From Leptolyngbyaceae cyanobacterium CSU_1_3 (GTDB lineage Bacteria; Cyanobacteriota; Cyanobacteriia; Leptolyngbyales; Leptolyngbyaceae), in the NCBI GenBank assembly GCA_012034655.1, contig JAAUOZ010000034.1, positions 1 through 38,291 of the forward strand: a stretch of DNA of 38,291 nucleotides. The letters run 5' to 3'. The notes below the pieces were generated by a model. It had not been told where the DNA came from. It did no database searches and saw nothing but the letters and a program-made list of their open reading frames with translations. The translations under genes and the position numbers were made by a program. Below, piece by piece: positions 10,226-19,046 of the stretch. The first letter of the stretch is position 1. Each line of letters starts with the position of its first letter.

Positions 10226-12868
10226 ATGCCTCCCATCCTCGGTAACGAATCGTTTCAAACTGCCCAAGATCTGCTCACACCGACCATTCCCCGAACTGCG
10301 TCTGGCTCACTCAGCAAAGCCACCGGAGGTGACCTCAGCGACTACTTTAAGTTCGCTGTCACTGGCAGCAGCAGCGTCAGCGCTTCGATTACAGGATTGA
10401 CTGGAAACGCTCGCCTGCGACTTTTTTCGGCTCCTAACGAAGGCAGCGAACTTCAAGCTACCAGCGCCAACAACCCCCAGAGACTTGCAGAGTCATTCGT
10501 TGGCAACCTCGCCACCGCCGGGACTTACTTCATCAAAGTTGAGCTTGATGCAGACCCAAGTGTGACTTCGGCCGATTACACCCTCAATCTCAGTGCCAAC
10601 ACCAACGTTGACTACAGCACTTTATTTTGGCGTGCCCCCGATGGAGCCAATGGTCTATGGCTGATAGACGGTAAGACCCTCGGTGATTCTGGAGTTTTGA
10701 CACCCGCATTGAACTCGCAATGGCGCACCGAGATCGCAGACTTCAACGGCGACGGAGAGGACGACATTCTCTGGCAGAACACGGTAGATGGGGCAGTAGG
10801 CATCTGGCTAATGAGAGGCAGAACCATTATCGAAGCTGTCGCTACAACCTTCAATGGACAGCCCCTCAGCCTCAACGGTGGATGGCAGTCTCAAGTGGGA
10901 GACTTTGATGACGATGGCAAAGACGATTTACTCTGGCGCAATGAGTCAACGGGTACAAATGTCGTTTGGCTCATGAACGGCACTGCGATCAAAGATGCCG
11001 ACCTCCCGCCTGGTTTTACGGGTACTTGGAGGGCGCAGGTCGCTGATTTTGACGGCAATGGCAAAGACGACATCCTCTGGCGGAATGGCAACATTGGAGC
11101 AATGGGGATCTGGATGATGGATGGTAAAAATCTGGAAACTCCCACCAGCTTCAGCTACTTTACTGATATTCCTGAAGGTTGGGTTCCTACAGCGATCGAC
11201 CTGACTGGCGAAGGAGGAGCCGATATTTTCTGGCGCAACACCACCAGTGGCGAAAATGCCCTCTGGATCATGACAGGCAAAGATCGGCAGAGCTTCGATT
11301 TTCTGGCAGACGTGCCAATCACCTGGAAAGGAGAAGTTGGCGACTTCAATAACGATGAAAAGGGAGATATTTTCTGGCGACAAAGCACAGGAGAGAACGC
11401 AATTTGGCAACTTGACGGCACAAAAGCAATGGGTCAGAAACTCGCCAGTATTGCTGTTTTAGAGTCTCTGCCCACCACTTGGACGCTAGAAGCAGTAACA
11501 GATTTCAACAGCGATCGTAAGGACGATGTGATCTTACGCAACTCTGATGGCACAGTCAAAATTTGGCTGTTAGACGGCTCCGTAGTCGCAGCAGCACCGG
11601 CTGGCCCGTCCATCATTACCGATCCGATTCGCGATCGGGCTGACCTTGCTCCCGTCCCCCTGACTTTTGCCCTAGACAGTATTCTTGAGCGCAATCTGAT
11701 CAATACACCCAAGAGCATTGCTGGCAGCACCGAGCAGACTGCGTTTGACATCGGCATCCTCAACACAGGAACCAATATCAACCCTGTCACCCCTGGTGTT
11801 TATCGAGACAGCGTAACGGCATTGGCTCCTGACTTCTTCAAGTTCAATTTGGCAACCACCTCTAACTTCAAGATGACTCCAACGGGTTCGGTGACGTTAG
11901 AACTGTTTAAGCAGGGGGTAAATGGAGCAGCTTCAACTCCTGTGCCTTACACAGCAGGCATGGAATTGTCTGGGGGTGTTTACTTCATCAAAGTGGCCAC
12001 AGTCGCGAATACGGAGACTCCTTACACGTTAACTCTGGAGGGCATTCCGCGCATCGTCAACCTGGTCGGTGATACCTTTACGGCTCCTGCCTTGGTGAAT
12101 TTGACTCAGCCGACTGATGCAGTGCCCGAACCCGCAAACACCATTAATATCTCCTACAACGTCAAAAATGAGGGGACGGTTTCAGTCAGTGGGGTGAAGG
12201 TGAACTTTGTGATCTCACGGGATAGCACAATCACCGCCACTGACACGCTAATCGGGACAGATATCATCTCGACGATCGCCGCAGGTGGCTCTGGCGGCAA
12301 AGCCAATTTTGCCGTGACGCTGCCCAAGGTAACGGATGCCTTCTGGACGGTAGACCGCAACTACTACGTGGGCATCATTATCGATTCAGACAACGCCTTC
12401 ACCGAAACGAGCGAACTCGATAACTTTGGAGTCGCTGCTACTAAAGACTTTGCGATCGTGGATGTTCGAGACACGATTACTGCTGACCCTGCCGCTTTCA
12501 GCATTTCGGTTCCTGACACTGCAACGGCGGGCAGTGCAGTGACATCAAGCTACCAGGTTCGCAACGCTGGCAACAAGTCGATCGATACGGGAGTTCAGGT
12601 GACGTTCTTCCTTTCTAAAGGGCCTCTCTTTGGAGGCGACGATGACTTCACTTACTCTCCGCGTACAAGTGCCCCGCTTCCTAGACAGACGACTCTGGCT
12701 TCAGTAGATAGAATCCTTACCCTACCCAATAGTGATGACGCATTCTGGGCAGGTCTGACCGGGCCGCAGCAATTCTACATTGGCTACAAACTCAATCTGA
12801 ACAATGCTGTGCTCGAATCTGATGGAGACAACAACGAAATTTCTGAGTTGATCACCATCACCATCTAG
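10226..12868 (+). CDS. Large FG-GAP/VCBS-repeat protein with PPC and CARDB domains, probably extracellular
   Basis: An 880-residue modular protein. Residues ~8-125 resemble a PPC (pre-peptidase C-terminal) beta domain (SGSLSKATGGDLSDYFKF, AGTYFIKVE). Residues ~130-450 hold six ~50-residue repeats, each with a calcium-binding-like loop: DFNGDGEDDI, DFDDDGKDDL, DFDGNGKDDI, DLTGEGGADI, DFNNDEKGDI and DFNSDRKDDV at about 171, 225, 274, 325, 372 and 425, each followed by LWR-type and G-IW-LDG strands. A second PPC-like domain spans ~500-600 (DFFKFNLA, GGVYFIKVA). Two CARDB-type domains end it (about 610-740 and 755-880; SYNVKNEGT, YYVGIIIDSDNAF-E). No Sec signal is present at the N-terminus, so export by a type I secretion route is a guess. 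A role in adhesion or surface structure is inferred from domain types only. Confidence 0.85.
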   Translation: MPPILGNESFQTAQDLLTPTIPRTASGSLSKATGGDLSDYFKFAVTGSSSVSASITGLTGNARLRLFSAPNEGSELQATSANNPQRLAESFVGNLATAGTYFIKVELDADPSVTSADYTLNLSANTNVDYSTLFWRAPDGANGLWLIDGKTLGDSGVLTPALNSQWRTEIADFNGDGEDDILWQNTVDGAVGIWLMRGRTIIEAVATTFNGQPLSLNGGWQSQVGDFDDDGKDDLLWRNESTGTNVVWLMNGTAIKDADLPPGFTGTWRAQVADFDGNGKDDILWRNGNIGAMGIWMMDGKNLETPTSFSYFTDIPEGWVPTAIDLTGEGGADIFWRNTTSGENALWIMTGKDRQSFDFLADVPITWKGEVGDFNNDEKGDIFWRQSTGENAIWQLDGTKAMGQKLASIAVLESLPTTWTLEAVTDFNSDRKDDVILRNSDGTVKIWLLDGSVVAAAPAGPSIITDPIRDRADLAPVPLTFALDSILERNLINTPKSIAGSTEQTAFDIGILNTGTNINPVTPGVYRDSVTALAPDFFKFNLATTSNFKMTPTGSVTLELFKQGVNGAASTPVPYTAGMELSGGVYFIKVATVANTETPYTLTLEGIPRIVNLVGDTFTAPALVNLTQPTDAVPEPANTINISYNVKNEGTVSVSGVKVNFVISRDSTITATDTLIGTDIISTIAAGGSGGKANFAVTLPKVTDAFWTVDRNYYVGIIIDSDNAFTETSELDNFGVAATKDFAIVDVRDTITADPAAFSISVPDTATAGSAVTSSYQVRNAGNKSIDTGVQVTFFLSKGPLFGGDDDFTYSPRTSAPLPRQTTLASVDRILTLPNSDDAFWAGLTGPQQFYIGYKLNLNNAVLESDGDNNEISELITITI

Positions 12869-12904
12869 ATTATAGACAGGCTTACCTTCGTCTACAACGC
12901 TTAC

Positions 12905-12929
12905 AGGGGTGCAGTTGCGCCCCTTTTTT
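12905..12929 (+). terminator. Strong Rho-independent terminator of the FG-GAP protein gene
   Basis: GGGGTGC (12906-12912) pairs with GCGCCCC (12917-12923), with one G-T pair, around the tetraloop AGTT. Six T follow (12924-12929). Confidence 0.85.
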
Positions 12930-12989
12930 GTGGGCGTTTTTTCAAGCTTTGCAGCCTCGCTGGATCGTCCCTCAATTCGGCAATGCTAA

Positions 12990-13922
12990 CTATTCCTCGA
13001 TCGCAACTGGGATCGAACATTGAGTCGAGATATCGTTGGTTTTGGGGTAGAAGCTGAGCAGCCGCAGAAAATATTGACCGTCAAAGCTGCGGGGATCTTG
13101 GCGCTGCCGCGATCGATCCACCAGTCGATGGGTCGTAATTCGCGAGTCGGGAACGCCCGTTTTGGCCACCAGCCAGGCGAGAGATTGATATTGCGCTCTG
13201 GTGTAACCACTATGTCTGCTGGCGTTGTTGCGCCCATCGCGAGGTGTAACCAGAGAGATGTGGTAGGCAAAATTGTTCACTGAGGGGGGCAGAACGGGAT
13301 TTGTCTTGACGGCTTCGTCTCCGATTGGCCCCGCAAAAATTGAATTTCCGGCTCCAAAAGCTCGCTTATCAGGGGGAACGGTGTAAACGATCGTGCCATC
13401 TTCCGTAATCACGGTATGATAGCTGACCTGATCGTCATCATTGGGGTGAGCGGTTTGAAATAACCCGATCGTGCCCTGGGCAGACCCAACGGTTTCGTGT
13501 AGCACCACGATCGGCTCGTTGCCGACGGGTCGCCCAAAGAAATCTTGAACAAACCGCCGCCCAAAATTAGTCGGATGCGCCAGGGCTACCACTTCCCTGG
13601 GGGTATAGCTTGGCTCGGTCTTCAGCAGGTCAGCTTTTGGCGGTACGATCGCGCTCGATGTTTGTCTAAAGCGACTCAACGGCACTTCACCCCGAATTGC
13701 CGGAGGAATTTTTGCGGGCTTTTTGGTCTTGGGGAGTGGCTTGAGGGCGCAGGCAGTCGAGAGAATGGGGCTAGAATCCGCAGGCTCTGACCCAAAACCG
13801 AGGGCAGCAGGAAACCTAACTTTTACCCCTTCCACCACTTCAGCATCGCCTGCATAGACGCTGAGCACGATCGCAATCACACTCAAAGAAAGAATAATAA
13901 AGATTTGTAAGGTTTTTTTCAT
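12990..13922 (-). CDS. Secreted N-acetylmuramoyl-L-alanine amidase (Amidase_2 family)
   Basis: Peptidoglycan amidase that cuts the bond between N-acetylmuramic acid and L-alanine. The 310-residue protein from ATG 13922 begins with a signal peptide (MKKTLQIFIILSLSVIAIVL). An in-frame GTG at 13973 would add 17 residues ahead of this signal and is less likely. The catalytic domain spans about residues 125-300: IVVLHETVG carries the first zinc-ligand His, SYHTVITEDGTIVYTV is the conserved core strand, ITTHRLVD carries the second His, and RQDPRSFD carries the ligand Asp of the (K/Q)-D-P motif. The linker at 45-125 is Pro/Lys-rich. It is convergent with the FG-GAP gene. Its place in wall turnover or recycling is not shown by context. 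Confidence 0.87.
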   Translation of the reverse strand: MKKTLQIFIILSLSVIAIVLSVYAGDAEVVEGVKVRFPAALGFGSEPADSSPILSTACALKPLPKTKKPAKIPPAIRGEVPLSRFRQTSSAIVPPKADLLKTEPSYTPREVVALAHPTNFGRRFVQDFFGRPVGNEPIVVLHETVGSAQGTIGLFQTAHPNDDDQVSYHTVITEDGTIVYTVPPDKRAFGAGNSIFAGPIGDEAVKTNPVLPPSVNNFAYHISLVTPRDGRNNASRHSGYTRAQYQSLAWLVAKTGVPDSRITTHRLVDRSRQRQDPRSFDGQYFLRLLSFYPKTNDISTQCSIPVAIEE

Positions 13923-14288
13923 AAATTCTATTTTGCCTGAGCACAAAGCGGGAAACCGGGTAGGGAGAAACACAGACAGCTTGACGACAGAAATTTTTAG
14001 CCCAGGTTGACGGAGTTCTGTCTTAGGGATCTGTCAAGAATTTTTTGAGCGGCTGAAAGTTCCTTAAAAATAACCGCTCCTCCCTTCTCGATCGGTCCAT
14101 TAAAGCCTGACAGACTACTAGACAGTAGACTCTAAGCTCCAGTGCTGCTGTTCCCGCGATTACATCCGGTCTTGCACTAAGAAAGCTCTGTCAATTAAAA
14201 ATTGGCAGTGTAGACGCGAAATAGCGTAATAGTTGAGGAAGTTTTGGCCTGTTAGAGAATTTTCAACAAACCGCTAGAGAGCAATCTA
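13923..14288. other. Intergenic region upstream of the amidase gene
   Basis: A 366-base gap containing the amidase promoter region (minus strand). I see no RNA gene, repeat family or strong terminator in it. Confidence 0.5.
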
Positions 14289-14627
14289 TTACGGTCGATC
14301 GCTTTTGGCAAGCCGTTCTTCTAGCTTTGTGACACGTTCTTTGAGTTCGATCACCAGGGTGGCGAGACGATCGAACTGCGGATCAGCCGAACTTACCCGA
14401 CTAGGGGGCCGCTCTCTTGGGGAGCCAGAAGGCACTGGGACAAGCAACCCACCCGATCGAGTGCGCCCCTCCAACTGATTGAGGCGATTTTGAAGGCCAA
14501 ACAAGTCGGTTTCTAGTCGCGAAATGCGCGATTCTAGACCGGGCTGTGCCTGCGCCGGAAAGCACCCCTGGAGGGGCAGCACAAGCAAGAAAGCAAGGGC
14601 GACGATCGCCAAACGTTGAGCAATCAT
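14289..14627 (-). CDS. Small predicted lipoprotein with coiled coil
   Basis: A 112-residue protein. Residues 1-22 form a signal sequence whose end, LPLQGC, fits a lipobox with Cys at position 22, so a membrane-anchored lipoprotein is likely. Residues 30-55 (SRISRLETDLFGLQNRLNQLEG) and 85-108 (RLATLVIELKERVTKLEERL) have heptad spacing and should form coiled coils, separated by a Pro/Ser/Arg-rich linker. ATG 14627 has GAGG 8 nt upstream. No named family is recognised. Similar small coiled-coil lipoproteins are common in cyanobacteria. Confidence 0.75.
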   Translation of the reverse strand: MIAQRLAIVALAFLLVLPLQGCFPAQAQPGLESRISRLETDLFGLQNRLNQLEGRTRSGGLLVPVPSGSPRERPPSRVSSADPQFDRLATLVIELKERVTKLEERLAKSDRP

Positions 14628-14964
14628 TTTTACACCTCAAAGTTTTCTATGTGAGATCAAGCTTCTGAAATGAGACTTTTTTCTCTGCCCTTTACGAAAT
14701 GCCAGCACTCCCTGAAATGCTTCTCGCTTTGGTCAGTCGCGGCAAGGCTTTTGGGGTAGTCATACGGCACTCCTGCTCGCTGAAAAATACGTCCCATAGC
14801 ACAAGGTCCCATAGCACAAGTATGAGATATAAGAATAGAATTGACTTTCTAGCTAAAAACCTTTGAATGTTTTAGTTTTTTAAGTGGAAGCATCTAGGCG
14901 GAGTGATCAAGGTTTGATGAATACCTAAAGGGAAAATCTGTGTTCAGCAAGTACGGAACTGAAA
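14628..14964. other. Intergenic region between lipoprotein and parA-like genes (divergent)
   Basis: 337 bases that must contain the promoters for both divergent genes. The one clear structure is the 15-bp direct repeat listed separately. The stretch from 14820 to 14940 is visibly richer in A+T than the flanking housekeeping regions. Confidence 0.5.
14791..14820. repeat. Exact 15-bp direct repeat upstream of the parA-like gene
   Basis: GTCCCATAGCACAAG occurs at 14791-14805 and 14806-14820. Two tandem copies ahead of a partition-type operon could be a centromere/iteron-like site or another of the window's random tandem duplications. Two copies are too few to decide. Confidence 0.85.
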
Positions 14965-16373
14965 ATGCAGAGCGATAATAAGCCTCGATTAAACTTTAAT
15001 CCTGAGTTTTGCCGCAACGAAAGTGAAGTTGAAAGCAAGCTGATCGTCCAGTATTTGATGCCAGCACTGGGATACAGCCCAGATGACTGGCATCAAGAGG
15101 TTGCGGTTGGCAGTATCCGTCTAGATTTTCTGGCATTTGCCGCTCAGGTCATTCCGTTTGTGCTGGATGCAGACTCGCCCTTGGGTGTTGTCATGGAGGC
15201 AAAGCATCCAAAAGAGAATTTAGACAAACACATTCGCCGATTACGGAGATATTTATCTAGCCTGCATGTCCGTTATGGTTTGCTGACGAATGGAAAAGAG
15301 GTTAGGATTTTCGAGAAGACAAGCGATGCCATCAAATTGGTTTTTCAGTGCCTGGGAAGCGAAGTTGAGACAAAACTGCCCGAAATCAAAGCTCTGATTG
15401 GCCGAGACAGCTTGCAGCACTCAACTCATCCTCAATCAGTTGTATCTCAATCAGTTGCATCTCAATCAGTTGATTCATCTTCTGAACACCCTCTAGATTC
15501 CCAAAGGAAGCATTCTGTGAAAGTTCTTGCGGTTTATCACAACAAAGGTGGAGTCGGTAAAACGACAGCAACGATAAATCTTGCCGCAGCAATCCGCAAA
15601 AGGGTAAACGAGTTCTTGTGGTTGATCTAGATAGCCAAGCCAACACTACATTCGCTACTGGATTGGTAAAGTTTGATGATGAGGCTCTAGATGATTTAAA
15701 GGATCGAAATATCTATCATGTTCTGCGCTCTGAAGACTTTTATCCAGTTTCAGAAGTCGCTAGAGCTTCCCAGTTCAACAATCCCGAAATTGATGTTATT
15801 CCATCTCATATCACATTGATGAAGTATGAAGTTGAGCTAAATCAGCTTGACTACAGCAAAATGATGCTGATCCAGAAGCTTGGAGCCGTCAAAAATCAAT
15901 ATGATGTCGTGATCATTGATACTCCACCATCACTTAATCTTTATGCAAGAATCGCGCTAATTTCATGCGATTCTCTACTCATTCCTTCGGATTTAAAACC
16001 ATTCGCAAATCAAGGCTTGATAAATGTTAAAGACTTTATCAAACAGATTGATGAGTTTAGGAAATTTATTGGTAAACCGCCAATTCACGTAATCGGTGTG
16101 CTACCTTGCAAAATCTCTACTGCCGTCAAGTTTGTTCAATATACGCTACCAAAGCGGATAGCAGTCATTCCAAAGCGATATGGATTTGAGGTCACTGATA
16201 CAGTCATTCACGAGCGAGAAGATTTAGCAAAATCTGCTGAGCAGATGCAAGTAGTTGGAGATATGGAAATTCCTGATCCGAGATCCGTGCTAGATTTCAA
16301 GCCAGACTCGACCGCTGCTCAAGAGTTTGAATTGCTCGCGATCGAAGTACTACAGAAAATGGGAATTGACTGA
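14965..16373 (+). CDS. HsdR_N-like nuclease domain fused to ParA ATPase, one frameshift
   Basis: A corrected 469-residue fusion. Residues ~15-150 resemble the N-terminal domain of type I restriction enzyme R subunits. ESEVESKLIVQYLMPALGY is the first helix, and a PD-(D/E)XK-type active site is visible: Asp54 in RLDF, then Glu78 and Lys80 in VVMEAKH. A Ser/Gln-rich linker (155-180) is built from a 15-bp tandem repeat. From ~186 the ParA domain begins: KGGVGKTT at 194-201 is the deviant Walker A with signature Lys194, and DVVIIDTPPSLN is Walker B. The frame breaks at 15602-15604 (GGG where GGGG is expected); the overlapping frame then continues RVLVVDLDSQANTTFATG without loss. The stop TGA overlaps the next gene's ATG by one base, so the two are a translationally coupled pair. 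Partition, plasmid remnant or defence are all possible; the fusion is unusual. Confidence 0.82.
15431..15475. repeat. 15-bp tandem repeat, three copies, coding for the fusion linker
   Basis: CTCAATCAGTTGNNT-type units at 15431-15445, 15446-15460 and 15461-15475, with changes only in the last three bases. They encode repeated QSV-S/A peptides between the nuclease-like and ParA domains. Confidence 0.88.
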
Positions 16374-17235
16374 TGAAATTTGCTACTTCACTGGTTGCAG
16401 TCAAGAAAATTAACTGTTCTGTTCCGCGATCGAATTTTGCAGATGAGGAGATCGATCAAGTTGCAAAGTTGATTTTGCAACTTGAAGGAATTATCAATCC
16501 ACTTGTGTTGCGGAAAACTAGCCTCGACTCATATGAAGTTGCCAGTGGCGGGTTTGAATATCACGCGGCGGTTAGAGCAAGAGAGATTGATCCATTTAAG
16601 GGTGAGACAATCGCTGCTTTTATAATCGACCCTGGAGGTGAAGATGCTTTAGAAAAAAATGAAGCATTAGAAGCACAAATTCAAGCACTCAGAGATCAAC
16701 CTTTATCGACTGCTGGAGACAGTAACCAGCCATCGTTGGCTAATCTTGAACTGAGATTGAAGAATCTGGAAGATCGAATTGAAGCCCGAATGGAAGAGCT
16801 ACGCAAGGAGCAGGTTGAAAACCGCAAGCAATTGGAGGCTCTTTTCAAGCAGAAGCCAGGTCAAAGTCTGGATATAGACAGCTTATTACCAGCCTTGGAG
16901 CGACTTCCTGATTTGATTGCACAGCTTGAAATTTTCAAGTTGCAGATAAATCGTCTCGCCCCTCAAGTCTCAAACCGTTTTCTGGGCCTAGACTCAATCT
17001 AAACACTGCTGAAACGCAAGAAATTCAAGCAGCGTTGAAGCAAGTTGGGGTGGCAGGCCCGCAAATTAAAGCAGCGATCGCGGCAATTCGTTATTGGAAA
17101 GATAAACAAAATCTTAGCTGGGAGAATCTGGAGCAGTCAGCAAGCTCCAAGAGCGGGGCTGAGCATAAGATCAAGGGTTTTGCTTCTGGAACTCTGAAAG
17201 CACTAAAAGAAGTTTCAGAAATGCCAGGCACTTAA
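16373..17235 (+). CDS. ParB-like protein partner of the ParA fusion, one frameshift
   Basis: The second gene of the module, with ATG overlapping the upstream stop. Residues ~15-85 resemble a ParB N-terminal domain: NFADEEIDQVAKLILQLEGIINPLVLRKT, then SYEVASGGFEYHAAVRAREI, where canonical ParB has the Arg-rich GERRxxA nucleotide-binding motif. Here that motif reads GGFEYHAA, so CTP binding of the usual kind is doubtful. Residues ~100-165 are a coiled coil (LANLELRLKNLEDRIEARMEELRKEQ). No helix-turn-helix is evident. The frame stops at 17002, but one missing base at 16984-16986 (GGGCC for GGGGCC) would join it to the continuation ending at 17235 (NTAETQEIQAALKQVGV...KALKEVSEMPGT), giving about 287 residues. 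The break sits at GGCC, like five others in the window. Confidence 0.7.
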
Positions 17236-17413
17236 ATTAGGATCGATAACTTTAAGGCTTCATCAGGTCGATCGCCCAACTAGGGTTCTCTCTGAGAGCC
17301 AGTCAGATGGAGGTCTTCAATCTGCGAGGGGTGGAGTGACCGTCCAATCGCCTGAAAACTGACCCAGCGCTTGTTTCTTGATTTTGTATGTTCCTTAGTC
17401 TTGTAGGAGAACC

Positions 17414-17439
17414 AACCACATTTTATTTTAGTGGTTTTT
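17414..17439 (+). terminator. Possible terminator downstream of the ParA/ParB-like module
   Basis: AACCAC (17414-17419) pairs with GTGGTT (17431-17436) around an 11-nt A/T loop, followed by TTT. It lies in the gap between this module and the convergent divergent-PAP2 gene, and is moderate in strength. Confidence 0.5.
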
Positions 17440-17495
17440 GAGTAAGCTCTTTGCCAGAAAGCGCCCTACCTCTGGCTGTGGAGCGAATTCATTAT

Positions 17496-17960
17496 TTAAG
17501 ACACCTTAAACGCCAACCCCGCCAAACAAGAAATCGTCACTCCTAAAATCGAGCCGACAATCACTTGCAGGGGGGTGTGCCCTAGCAATTCTTTCAGGCG
17601 CTCCTCAGCAAATTGGTGTTCTCCCTGAAAAAATTCATCGATCATCTGATTGAGAATTTGGGCCTGCTTTCCGGCGGCTCGCCTCACCCCGGCTGCGTCA
17701 TACATGACAATAAAGGCAAAGATAGTGGCGATCGCAAACTCACTACTTGCCCACCCCGACACCTGCCCCACGCCAGTTGCCAGCGCTGCAACCAGAGCAG
17801 AATGAGAGCTTGGCATTCCACCCGTCTCGACTAAAACTTTCAAATTTACCTTGCGATTAACCACCAGTTCTACCACTAGTTTAGTCGCCTGAGCAATCAC
17901 ACACGCCACGAGAGCAGTTAGCAGCACTCGGTTATCTAGGATGTCGCCAAAGTCCTGCAT
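17496..17960 (-). CDS. Divergent PAP2 family protein (DUF212)
   Basis: A 154-residue integral membrane protein related to acid phosphatase/vanadium haloperoxidase-type PAP2 enzymes. The phosphatase signature pieces are present: GGMPSSHSALVAAL (with the SSH of the PSGH-like motif), YDAAGVRRAAGKQA, and GHTPLQVIVGSILGV near the C-terminus with its His-Thr-Pro. Three to four hydrophobic helices are visible. Length is normal for the family. The substrate is unknown; a lipid phosphate is a family-based guess. There is no Shine-Dalgarno sequence; the leader before the ATG is a pyrimidine-rich tract (17965-18010, minus strand). It lies downstream of folD-crtE on the same strand, with a 151-base gap, and could be part of that transcript. 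Confidence 0.87.
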   Translation of the reverse strand: MQDFGDILDNRVLLTALVACVIAQATKLVVELVVNRKVNLKVLVETGGMPSSHSALVAALATGVGQVSGWASSEFAIATIFAFIVMYDAAGVRRAAGKQAQILNQMIDEFFQGEHQFAEERLKELLGHTPLQVIVGSILGVTISCLAGLAFKVS

Positions 17961-18111
17961 ATAACGAGGGATGGGGGAGGAGGAATGGGGGAGAAAAAGA
18001 GAGGAGATTTAGGGGAACACAATGAAAGGACTGGTTAAAGCGGTGAGGTGATAAACCCTTGAACAATGAACGACAAGGCGATTTTTAATTTTCATCTTTC
18101 ATTCCTCTTTT

Positions 18112-19035
18112 CTAGTTCGTCCTCGCGGTAATGAAGTCGGCGATCGCCATTAACGGTAGGGCACGATCGCCAAAAACCGTGACTTCTGATTTGGCCTGTT
18201 CGACTAACTGCTGGGCCTGACGTTTGGATTCATCAATGCCCCAAAAGCTGGGATAGGTGACTTTTTGGGCACGGAGATCTTTGCCAACAGATTTGCCGAG
18301 TTCCTCCTGGGTAGACGTGATATCTAAAACATCATCGACAATTTGGAAGGCTAGCCCGATCGCTTGAGAATATCGGGTCAGTCTTTGAAGATCGGCTTCT
18401 GATGCGCCTGCGAGAATCGCTCCACTGACGACTGACGCTTCGAGTAAGGCGGCCGTTTTGTGCGCGTGGATGAAATCCAGAGTTTCTTTTTTCACATCGC
18501 AAACGCCCTCGCAGTGCAGATCGACCACCTGACCGCCCACCAGGCCCGCAGCCCCTACGGCGCGGCCAAGCCGGGCAATAACTTTTACCAAGCGATCGGG
18601 GGCTACGTCCTTTGTCTCCACAGCAATATGCTCAAAGGCGAAGGCTAGCAGACCATCTCCCGCCAAAATTGCTACTGCTTCGTTGAAGACTTTGTGGTTA
18701 GTGAGTTTGCCTCGGCGGTAGTCGTCATTGTCCATGGCGGGTAGATCGTCATGGATCAGTGACATCGTGTGAATCATTTCTAAGGCGCAGGCGGTGGGCA
18801 GGGCCATGCTGATCGTCCCGCCTGCTAATTCACAGGTTGCCAGACACAGAATCGGCCGCAGCCGTTTGCCACCCGCCAACAACGAGTAGCGCATCGCCTC
18901 ATAGATTTGCTCAGGGTAAACCACCGGGAGGGAGCGATCGAGGGCCGCTTCAACTTGCTCTTGCCTGGTGGCTAGATAGGTGCGGAGATCAAATTGAGTG
19001 GCTTTAGAAAAATGTGTCCCGTCCGTCACGACCAT
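18112..19035 (-). CDS. crtE: Geranylgeranyl diphosphate synthase CrtE
   Basis: Trans-prenyltransferase that condenses IPP with allylic diphosphates to GGPP, the precursor of carotenoids, phytol and quinone side chains. The 307-residue protein has [12 protein letters not shown], the first Asp-rich motif [14 protein letters not shown] (DDxxxxD type of bacterial and plant GGPP/FPP synthases), the [10 protein letters not shown] helix, [11 protein letters not shown] (second Asp-rich motif) and [15 protein letters not shown] 19035 has a strong AGGAGG 7 nt upstream. Part of that site is the folD stop codon: the folD TAG and the purine tract share bases (19043-19049), so the two genes are coupled. 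An alternative naming as FPP synthase (ispA) cannot be excluded, but cyanobacterial GGPP synthases look like this. Confidence 0.92.
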   Translation of the reverse strand: MVVTDGTHFSKATQFDLRTYLATRQEQVEAALDRSLPVVYPEQIYEAMRYSLLAGGKRLRPILCLATCELAGGTISMALPTACALEMIHTMSLIHDDLPAMDNDDYRRGKLTNHKVFNEAVAILAGDGLLAFAFEHIAVETKDVAPDRLVKVIARLGRAVGAAGLVGGQVVDLHCEGVCDVKKETLDFIHAHKTAALLEASVVSGAILAGASEADLQRLTRYSQAIGLAFQIVDDVLDITSTQEELGKSVGKDLRAQKVTYPSFWGIDESKRQAQQLVEQAKSEVTVFGDRALPLMAIADFITARTN

Positions 19036-19046
19036 TAAATTTCCTC

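Noticed and set aside
14791-14820. Replication origin iterons
   Set aside because: Only two 15-bp copies, with no DnaA boxes or replication gene beside them. Similar duplications occur at random places in the window.
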